Assembly (NCBI GenBank): GCA_023415935.1
Contig: JAEZIX010000098.1
Location: 1 to 12,425, forward strand
Direction of reading: 5' to 3'
DNA length: 12,425 nucleotides
From: Cyanobacteria bacterium OH_CDB_20
GTDB taxonomy: Bacteria; Cyanobacteriota; Vampirovibrionia; Gastranaerophilales; Gastranaerophilaceae
Position numbers and translations under genes: made by a program. The notes beneath the pieces are model-generated. The model made no database searches. It was given only the letters and a program-made list of their open reading frames with translations, and was not told the origin of the DNA. How positions within the stretch are numbered: position 1 is the first letter of the stretch; each line of letters opens with the position of its first letter. This document shows, piece by piece, positions 8,358 to 12,425 of this stretch.

Positions 8358-9632
8358 CTAATTTTTTGGAAGAGTAACTGCAGAATTTAAGATTAGATAC
8401 AATAAGTCACCTTCTTGAGCTGTGTATGGCAAGCCAGGAGTAACAAGTCCTGTAATCAAACCAACGCCTGCACCAACAGGAAGACCAATAGCAACACCTG
8501 TGCCGTATTTTTTAGGACTAGGAATAGCAGCAAATCCGACGCCAGCGCCTGTACCAACAGCAGCACCACCCGCAGTATAAGCTAAAACTTTGCCCGTTGT
8601 AGCCCAACCTGAAGCAGTTAAAATACCATCTTTGTTGTTAAATACTTTAGCTGAGCAAGGAACTGTGCATCCTGATGGGAAAGTTACTTTGTTAATATCT
8701 AAAGTAACTTCAGCATTTTGGTTCCATATTTTTTGGTGTTCTAATGTAGCAACTGTACCGTAGAACTTAGTGCCTTGAGGAATAACTAGAGTACCTTCTT
8801 TTGTATAGACATCTTGTTTTGCAACTAAACTTACGCAATCGCCAACTTGAGCTGTTTTTGAACTAAAGTCAGAAACAAAATATCCTGCTAAAACATTACA
8901 AGCAGCAACGATATTTGTTCTTTTCATAACTTTAACTTCATTGCTTGGAGCTTTATCGCAAACATTTAAATGTTCAACTGCAATTAAAGTATCAGCTGCA
9001 ACATATTTTTCTTTAACAAGGTTAAGCGCATTTGCTAATTTATAAAGTAAAACCGCTTCTTCAGCTCTGTTTAAAACCTTATTAGGAGTTAACGCTTTTG
9101 CATCAGGGTAATTTACGAATATGCCCATTTTAATAGTTTTAGCATATTGTTGAGCGCCCCAAGCTGCAACAGTTGAACCGTCTTTATAATTTTTAAGTAT
9201 CGCAACTTCAGCCGCAATATCTTTTGTTATATGGCTTATAATAGAAGCTGTTTCAGTTTTTGTAATTGTACCGTCAGCTCTAAATGTTTTGTCAGGGTAG
9301 CCGTAAACAAGCCCAATTCCCTCTGCCATAATTATATTATTATAAGCAGGGTGAGAAGGGCATAAATCTTTAAATTTATTTGATTTTGCAGGTTCTGCCT
9401 TGTGACCTAAAGTCTTTAAAAGAGCGCTTGTAAATTCTGCTCTTGTTACAGTAGCTTCAGGGTTAAATTTACCCGCTTTATCAACATCTAAATAACCATT
9501 GGTCAAAACAGCAGTAATTTCTTTAGCTGCCCAATAGTTAGGCGCAACGTCTTTTGCTTCTTTTGAAAATGCACTACCTGCACTCAAAAACAATACAAAA
9601 AATGCAGCGACTAATGATAAAATCTTCTTCAT
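8358..9632 (-). CDS. Exported SLH-domain protein with VirB10/TrbI-like C-terminal region
   Basis: The 424-residue product starts with a signal peptide (positive MKK, hydrophobic core, cleavage likely after AFS at about residue 23). Three S-layer homology repeats follow at about 26-77, 86-135 and 148-199, each with the GY/YPD and TRAE-like landmarks; repeats 2 and 3 are more divergent (TKTE, NRAE). SLH repeats bind wall-linked polymers and tether the outer membrane or surface layer. The C-terminal part (about 264-422) has a beta-rich region with IPQGTKFYGTV and a following P-x-G-C block, resembling the VirB10/TrbI beta-domain pattern, then a glycine-zipper-like stretch (about 354-398). There are six cysteines. 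ATG at 9632 is chosen: GGAG lies 9 nt upstream, the signal peptide begins there, and the longer TTG start at 9671 falls at the predicted transcription start. Partner and exact location are unknown. Confidence 0.87.
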   Translation of the reverse strand: MKKILSLVAAFFVLFLSAGSAFSKEAKDVAPNYWAAKEITAVLTNGYLDVDKAGKFNPEATVTRAEFTSALLKTLGHKAEPAKSNKFKDLCPSHPAYNNIIMAEGIGLVYGYPDKTFRADGTITKTETASIISHITKDIAAEVAILKNYKDGSTVAAWGAQQYAKTIKMGIFVNYPDAKALTPNKVLNRAEEAVLLYKLANALNLVKEKYVAADTLIAVEHLNVCDKAPSNEVKVMKRTNIVAACNVLAGYFVSDFSSKTAQVGDCVSLVAKQDVYTKEGTLVIPQGTKFYGTVATLEHQKIWNQNAEVTLDINKVTFPSGCTVPCSAKVFNNKDGILTASGWATTGKVLAYTAGGAAVGTGAGVGFAAIPSPKKYGTGVAIGLPVGAGVGLITGLVTPGLPYTAQEGDLLYLILNSAVTLPKN

Positions 9633-9676
9633 TTTCGTAATCTCCAACTTTGTATAAATACCAACTTTCAAATCGC

Positions 9677-9705
9677 ATTATATACAAAATTTGAAAAAGC
9701 TACAA
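9677..9705 (-). promoter_or_regulatory. Sigma-70-type promoter of the SLH gene
   Basis: On the minus strand TTGTAG (9705-9700), a 17-bp spacer and a perfect TATAAT (9682-9677) form a strong candidate promoter. Transcription would begin near 9670, giving a leader of about 37 nt that holds the GGAG ribosome site (9645-9642) before the ATG at 9632. Confidence 0.75.
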
Positions 9706-9780
9706 GAGAAAATGAATAAATAAAAATATGATTTATAATTAGCAAAAAGCCACAATAATTTTGTATGTACCTATTAGCTT

Positions 9781-9829
9781 TTTGATATTCACAACACAAT
9801 TTAGATATCAAATTTAACTTTTATCAAAT
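9781..9829. repeat. Cluster of three TATCAAA sites including an inverted repeat
   Basis: TTTGATAT (9781-9788) and ATATCAAA (9805-9812) form a perfect 8-bp inverted repeat with a 16-bp spacer. A further direct copy, TATCAAAT, is at 9822-9829. The cluster lies between the SLH gene promoter and the stop of the small basic protein gene. There is no T-run on either side, so it reads better as a set of protein-binding sites than as a terminator. The function is not known. Confidence 0.35.
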
Positions 9830-10135
9830 CTACACCGATTTTCTTTTACTTCCACACATATTTTTTATCACTCCTTTTAAACCAGCTTTTTTCATAGCAT
9901 CTTCAGCTTTTTTCATATCTTTCTGTGGAACTTGCAAACAACAAGAGGAAGCTCCTGATATTTTCAGTCTTTTGATTGCTTCAGTAAAATTTCCACATCT
10001 TTCAACTTCGGTTGCTCTTTTCTTATTTTTAGACATCGCATCAAGCTTTTTACCGTTAGAAAGCTTATATTCTATAACACCGTTTTTACCTGCGGCTTTT
10101 ATTTGAGCTTGTTTGTGTGCATTAGACTTAGTCAT
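9830..10135 (-). CDS. Small basic cysteine-containing protein, function unknown
   Basis: I do not recognise this 101-residue product. It is strongly basic (Lys-rich), has no signal peptide or membrane segment, and is probably cytoplasmic. It has four cysteines: C47, an adjacent pair C65-C66, and C94. The pattern suggests a strand (about 19-25), a helix (about 38-58), a strand (about 62-69), a helix (about 71-84) and a strand (about 86-91), perhaps a small alpha/beta fold; this is only inference. Three in-frame ATGs are possible (10162, 10147, 10135). The last is chosen because GGAG lies exactly 6 nt upstream, whereas the others have no ribosome site. It is flanked by its own promoter-like box and not tightly linked to the SLH gene (198 nt away). 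The codon pattern and open frame look like a real gene, but no function should be inferred from the name. Confidence 0.65.
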   Translation of the reverse strand: MTKSNAHKQAQIKAAGKNGVIEYKLSNGKKLDAMSKNKKRATEVERCGNFTEAIKRLKISGASSCCLQVPQKDMKKAEDAMKKAGLKGVIKNMCGSKRKSV

Positions 10136-10167
10136 TTCGTTCTCCATGTTCGTGTAATACATTCTTT

Positions 10168-10173
10168 ATTATA
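10168..10173 (-). promoter_or_regulatory. Possible -10 box for the small basic protein gene
   Basis: A perfect TATAAT is present on the minus strand (10173-10168), which would start transcription near 10161, about 26 nt before the ATG at 10135. The matching -35 position (CTATTC, about 10196-10191) is poor, so confidence is limited. Confidence 0.35.
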
Positions 10174-10204
10174 ATTATTTTCAAGAGTTTGAATAGTCCG
10201 CAAA

Positions 10205-10233
10205 AGTACGTAGGTACTATTGCTTAGGCAATA
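10205..10233. repeat. Two adjacent mini-hairpins with TAG-containing tetraloops
   Basis: AGTAC-GTAG-GTACT (10205-10218) is followed directly by TATTGC-TTAG-GCAATA (10218-10233), the two sharing one base. Both are small perfect inverted repeats with a 4-nt loop ending in TAG. They lie in the 262-bp gap between the divergent unknown gene and the lipoprotein gene, about 70 bp upstream of the start codon of the former. Apart from these and promoter-like boxes I see nothing in that gap. Confidence 0.35.
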
Positions 10234-10360
10234 TTACTTACACAAAATATATGAAAGACAGGGAAGATTTAAAGCACTATAATTAAGTCACTGTATCAAC
10301 TCAGATACTAATGTAAAAAAATAGACTAAATTAGAACAAAGCTAGATAATAAATTAACAA

Positions 10361-10369
10361 TGTTATATA
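10361..10369 (+). promoter_or_regulatory. Possible extended -10 promoter of the lipoprotein gene
   Basis: TG-T-TATATA at 10361-10369 matches an extended -10 element, with a weak GCTAGA in the -35 position 17 bp upstream of TATATA. Transcription would begin near 10376, 22 nt before the ATG. Confidence 0.4.
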
Positions 10370-10397
10370 GCATTAAAATGATGAATGAGAGGAATTT

Positions 10398-10814
10398 ATG
10401 AAAAAAGTATTTTTATTATTTGCAATTTTCTCAATTGCTATCTTATCTGGTGCTTGTACGAAACAAGTTGTTTTTACCGATAGATCAATAGAACAAACAA
10501 AGCTTAGTTTTGACAATTTTATTAAAACAACTGGATACAGTTACAAACTAAAAGATGATATTAATAATATCTATAATATACACATTACTGAATTTAATAT
10601 GCAATATTTATTACAAAGTAAACCTATGATTAGTGAAAATATAGGTTTTACTTGTAAATTTAAAGCTTTAAATAATAATAAGGATACATTAATGGATTGT
10701 AAAACTTATGGTGGAGACCGTGGATATTATGAAGTAAAACGTCATTTAAAAGAACAAAAATGGGATGACGTAAAATATGTTTCATATAAGAAATACAAAA
10801 AAGAAATGTTATAA
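10398..10814 (+). CDS. Predicted lipoprotein of unknown function
   Basis: The 138-residue product begins with a lipoprotein-type signal peptide: MKK, a hydrophobic core, then ILSGAC with the candidate lipidated cysteine at residue 20. The -3 residue is Ser instead of the usual Leu, so the lipobox is acceptable but not classic. The mature part is hydrophilic, rich in Lys, Asn, Tyr and Asp, with two further cysteines in the second half (TCKF and DCKT) that could pair in the periplasm. I recognise no domain. ATG at 10398 has a good ribosome site (AGAGG, 5 nt upstream). The gene stands alone, with its own candidate promoter and a strong terminator immediately downstream. It is visibly more AT-rich than most neighbours, which could mean a fast-evolving or acquired gene. 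It might be a lineage-specific envelope protein. Confidence 0.75.
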   Translation: MKKVFLLFAIFSIAILSGACTKQVVFTDRSIEQTKLSFDNFIKTTGYSYKLKDDINNIYNIHITEFNMQYLLQSKPMISENIGFTCKFKALNNNKDTLMDCKTYGGDRGYYEVKRHLKEQKWDDVKYVSYKKYKKEML

Positions 10815-10827
10815 ATATCATTAAAAT

Positions 10828-10857
10828 AAAAAGAGAGGATATAAATCCTCTCTTTTT
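10828..10857. terminator. Two-way intrinsic terminator for lipoprotein gene and tRNA-Leu
   Basis: A perfect 13-bp stem, AAAAAGAGAGGAT (10828-10840) and ATCCTCTCTTTTT (10845-10857), has an ATAA loop. The arms supply a U-tract in each direction: CTCTCTTTTTATTTG on plus and CTCTCTTTTTATTTTAATG on minus. It begins 13 nt after the lipoprotein stop and lies 3 nt beyond the tRNA 3' end on the other strand, so it ends both transcripts. Confidence 0.9.
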
Positions 10858-10860
10858 ATT

Positions 10861-10941
10861 TGTCGTAGAAGGGACTTGAACCCTTACAGATTTCTCCACA
10901 CGCCCCTCAAGCGTGCGCGTCTACCATTCCGCCACTACGAC
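10861..10941 (-). tRNA. tRNA-Leu, anticodon GAG
   Basis: The minus strand folds into a full cloverleaf of 81 nt. The acceptor stem is GTCGTAG (10941-10935) with CTACGAC (10868-10862) and discriminator A at 10861. The D arm is GCG/CGC with GAATGGTAGA. The anticodon arm is CACGC-TTGAGGG-GCGTG, giving anticodon GAG (reads CUC and CUU). A 13-nt variable region forms a short stem (GGA-GAAA-TCT), as expected for a class II tRNA, and the T arm is AAGGG-TTCAAGT-CCCTT. The A discriminator and long variable arm both fit leucine. CCA is not encoded and must be added by nucleotidyltransferase. Its 3' end runs straight into the two-way terminator. No clear promoter is seen; the upstream region holds tRNA-like fragments (10968-11033). 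Confidence 0.95.
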
Positions 10942-10967
10942 ATAATTCTATTTTATTTTCAATGTTC

Positions 10968-11033
10968 TCGATGTGGCAGAATGGTTCTAAATGTTTAGCA
11001 CCTTCGTAAACTACGGTTTGCCGCCACTACGAC
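10968..11033. repeat. tRNA-Leu-derived fragments forming a folded inverted repeat
   Basis: The last 13 bases, CCGCCACTACGAC (11021-11033), exactly repeat the 5' end of the adjacent tRNA-Leu gene (10929-10941) in the same orientation. The first part (10968-10985) matches the same tRNA 5' region in the opposite orientation at 15 of 18 positions, including GTGGC and GAATGGT. The ends therefore pair (TCGATGTGGC with GCCACTACGA, 8 of 10). Inside are AGAA-TGG-TTCT (10978-10988) and GTAAAC-TACG-GTTTGC (11006-11021), which on the plus strand gives a C(UACG)G tetraloop hairpin. No complete cloverleaf is possible, so it is not a working tRNA. It could be a decayed duplication or a small structured RNA. 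Confidence 0.55.
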
Positions 11034-11122
11034 AATTAGTTTAATTATTCAATTTCACTATCTAATAATAGTAGTTACATAAAAATTCGTCAACTCATAA
11101 TAGTAAAGAAGAATACACAATC

Positions 11123-11151
11123 TTGCAAAACAAGGCATTTCTTCCTAATAT
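11123..11151 (+). promoter_or_regulatory. Candidate promoter of spmAB, close to the start codon
   Basis: TTGCAA (11123-11128), a 17-bp spacer and TAATAT (11146-11151) predict transcription starting at about 11158, next to the ATG at 11159, which would make a leaderless message. A competing candidate is GTTACA (11074-11079), a 16-bp spacer and CATAAT (11096-11101), with a leader of about 50 nt. Sequence alone does not decide between them. Confidence 0.35.
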
Positions 11152-11158
11152 AGAGTTT

Positions 11159-11761
11159 ATGAATTACATTTGGTTTTTTATAATAATATCTTCTATCGCA
11201 ATAGGTGCCTACACAGGGAACCTCCAAGCTGTTGTTAACGCAACGCTTGAAGGCGCTAAGACCTCTATCGATATTGTAATTGCAATCACCGGCGTTATGG
11301 TTTTCTGGTTAGGAATAATGAAAATTGCCGAAAAATCAGGACTCATAGAGTTTTTAGCAAAAATACTAAACCCGATTGCAAAGATTTTATTCCCTGAAAT
11401 TTCAAACAATAAAAAGGCTATTGGCGATATTACAATGAATTTTTCAGCAAATGCTTTAGGCTTAGCAAACGCTGCAACTCCAATGGGAATAAAGGCCATG
11501 GAAGATATGCAGGAAGAAAATATCGACAAATCTTCAGCCTCAGACGCTATGTGCACATTCCTAGCGATGAATACTGCAGGTTTTCAGATAATTCCCGCGA
11601 CCGTTATTGCTATTCTGATTGCAAATGGGGACAAAAATGCAACAACAATTATACTCCCCACTCTCATTGTAACAAGTATCGCTTTTGTATCAGCAATTTT
11701 GATTGCGAAAATAATGAAAAGATTTTTCCCTCCGCAAGAAGGAGGTTTAAACAATGATTAA
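11159..11761 (+). CDS. spmA: SpmA-family membrane protein (nucleoside-recognition/Gate domain)
   Basis: In Bacillus SpmA is needed with SpmB for spore core dehydration; homologues are also widespread in non-sporulating bacteria, where the role is not established. The 200-residue product has hydrophobic segments near 4-18, 36-54, 140-157 and 166-183, and the family block NFSANALGLANAATPMGIKAM (about 98-118) with KIAEKSGL before it. ATG at 11159 is chosen because it gives the usual family beginning (M-x-Y-I-W) and length. An upstream in-frame TTG at 11123 would add 12 unlikely residues and coincides with a -35-like box. The ribosome site is weak. The stop overlaps the spmB start by 8 nt, the usual arrangement for this pair, so they are probably coupled and form one complex in the inner membrane. 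Confidence 0.9.
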   Translation: MNYIWFFIIISSIAIGAYTGNLQAVVNATLEGAKTSIDIVIAITGVMVFWLGIMKIAEKSGLIEFLAKILNPIAKILFPEISNNKKAIGDITMNFSANALGLANAATPMGIKAMEDMQEENIDKSSASDAMCTFLAMNTAGFQIIPATVIAILIANGDKNATTIILPTLIVTSIAFVSAILIAKIMKRFFPPQEGGLNND

Positions 11762-12278
11762 CACCATCTCTGTTTGGATTTTACCTGCAATACTTCTCAT
11801 AATATTAATTGTAGCAGTTATTAAAAAAGTTCCTGTTTATGAAGCTTTTATAGAAGGTGCAAAAGACGGAGTTCAAGTAAGTATAAACATTGTGCCGTAT
11901 TTGGTTGCAATTATTGTTGCTGTATCTATGTTCAGGGCATCTGGCGCTATTGAACTTATTTCAACAATATTAGCTCCACTATTAACGAAGATTCATCTTC
12001 CAGCTGATGTTATACCTCTTACAATTGTGCGTTCACTCTCAGGAAGCGCTTCTTTAGGAGTTTTTGCAGACATTGCACATTCGCACCCTGTTGATTCTTA
12101 CACAACAAGGCTCTCTGCGATTATGCTTGGAAGCTCTGAAACAACCTTTTACGTACTTGCTGTGTATTTTGGCTCTGTCGGAATAAAAAAATATCGTTAC
12201 GCCCTCGTCACAGGGCTTTTGGCTGATTTTATCGGCATTGTCGCTGCAATTACTGTCGCAAATATATTCTTTATGTAA
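11754..12278 (+). CDS. spmB: SpmB-family membrane protein (nucleoside-recognition/Gate domain)
   Basis: This is the partner of SpmA. The 174-residue product has hydrophobic segments at about 7-23, 43-62 and 151-171, and two clear family blocks: VRSLSGSASLGVFADI (about 92-107) and LGSSETTFYVLAVYFGSVGIKKYR (about 124-147). Length is normal for the family. ATG at 11754 has a strong ribosome site, AAGGAGG (11739-11745), 8 nt upstream, inside the end of spmA. This is the best Shine-Dalgarno in the window, and much better than that of spmA. No terminator follows before glmU (83 nt away), so read-through into glmU is possible. The name comes from sporulation; nothing in this window suggests sporulation, so another membrane role is likely. 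Confidence 0.92.
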   Translation: MINTISVWILPAILLIILIVAVIKKVPVYEAFIEGAKDGVQVSINIVPYLVAIIVAVSMFRASGAIELISTILAPLLTKIHLPADVIPLTIVRSLSGSASLGVFADIAHSHPVDSYTTRLSAIMLGSSETTFYVLAVYFGSVGIKKYRYALVTGLLADFIGIVAAITVANIFFM

Positions 12279-12361
12279 AATTTCATAAAAATAAATCAAA
12301 AAAAATGACATGAAACAGCTTTTTTGTGCGATTATATATTCGTAGCGATTGGAATTGGAAA

Positions 12362-12425
12362 ATGCAAACAGATAAAACTAGAGCAATAATTCTTGCTGCG
12401 GGAAAGGGAACCCGCATGAAGTCTG
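12362..12425 (+). CDS. glmU: Bifunctional GlmU, N-terminal fragment cut by window end
   Basis: Only the first 21 codons are inside the window. They contain the nucleotidyltransferase signature AIILAAGKGTRMKS (residues 8-21), the diphosphate-binding loop of UDP-N-acetylglucosamine pyrophosphorylase. GlmU acetylates glucosamine-1-phosphate and couples it to UTP, making UDP-GlcNAc for peptidoglycan and lipopolysaccharide. Other sugar-nucleotide pyrophosphorylases share the loop, but K-G-T-R-M-K-S at the extreme N terminus is most typical of GlmU. ATG at 12362 is preceded by a weak GGAA element. There is no terminator after spmB, and no convincing promoter is visible in the 83-nt gap. Confidence 0.8.
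   Translation, partial: MQTDKTRAIILAAGKGTRMKS

Noticed and set aside
9633..9671. Longer SLH protein starting at TTG 9671
   Set aside because: The TTG coincides with the predicted transcription start, the added 13 residues would precede the signal peptide, and GGAG fits the ATG at 9632.
9743..9784. CAAAAAGC / GCTTTTTG inverted repeat as a terminator for the unknown gene
   Set aside because: The loop is 26 nt, the stem only 8 bp and AT-rich, and no T-run follows on the minus strand.
10660..10899. Minus-strand open frame overlapping the lipoprotein gene, terminator and tRNA
   Set aside because: It runs through the tRNA-Leu gene and the terminator hairpin, so it cannot be a real coding region.
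10929..11033. 13-bp direct repeat of the tRNA-Leu end as a phage or island attachment site
   Set aside because: The repeat copies the 5' end of the tRNA, whereas integrases usually use the 3' end or anticodon region. Only about 80 bp lies between the copies, and no integrase gene is present.
10968..11033. A second functional tRNA gene
   Set aside because: Neither strand gives a matching acceptor stem with a T arm (TTC-A motif), and no plausible anticodon arm is present.
11209..12311. Other-frame open frames within spmA and spmB
   Set aside because: They overlap strongly supported family members and show no family motifs of their own.
1..12425. CRISPR array, insertion sequence, prophage, toxin-antitoxin or defence genes
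   Set aside because: No regularly spaced repeats, transposase, integrase or recognised defence domain was found on either strand.

Overview
The window is an AT-rich bacterial chromosome segment carrying mostly housekeeping and cell-envelope genes. The best guess for the organism is a diderm of the Vampirovibrionia/Melainabacteria (Gastranaerophilales) type. The guess rests on a combination of features: a giant AsmA/TamB-like protein and a lipoprotein (diderm traits), an exported SLH-domain protein (common in Cyanobacteria and their relatives), and genes often met in Firmicutes (a 7TM-HD PgpH-type phosphodiesterase next to ybeY and an undecaprenol-kinase-type dgkA, plus spmA/spmB). This is inference. 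Negativicutes or another SLH-bearing diderm is not excluded without a database search.

Layout. Positions 1-118 hold the tail of an unseen plus-strand transcript ending in an intrinsic terminator. Positions 119-3588 are a tight minus-strand operon read pgpH - ybeY - dgkA - acpS, with overlaps of 14 and 8 nt and then a 9-15 nt gap. A divergent promoter region (3589-3750) separates it from a 1509-residue AsmA-like protein on the plus strand (3751-8280). That promoter is near consensus and its -10 box sits inside a perfect 9-bp inverted repeat. A hairpin at 8304-8328 separates this gene from a convergent SLH-domain protein (8358-9632, minus). Next come a small basic cysteine-containing protein of unknown function (9830-10135, minus) and a short predicted lipoprotein (10398-10814, plus). 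The lipoprotein ends in a strong two-way terminator shared with a tRNA-Leu(GAG) on the minus strand (10861-10941). Just upstream of the tRNA lies a 65-bp block made partly of tRNA-Leu 5'-end fragments. The window closes with overlapping spmA-spmB (11159-12278, plus) and the first 21 codons of glmU.

How the genes fit together. Several act on the envelope or its precursors: AcpS activates acyl carrier protein, DgkA phosphorylates undecaprenol or diacylglycerol, PgpH-type enzymes degrade c-di-AMP (a regulator of wall and osmotic balance), AsmA/TamB-type proteins are implicated in lipid transport between membranes, SLH proteins bind wall-linked polymers, and GlmU makes UDP-GlcNAc. YbeY is the exception, as it works on rRNA and RNA quality control.

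I see no CRISPR array, insertion sequence, integrase, toxin-antitoxin pair or obvious defence system. The least explained parts are the dyad in the AsmA-like gene's promoter, the tRNA-derived block at 10968-11033, the SLH plus VirB10/TrbI-like architecture, and the orphan small protein at 9830-10135.
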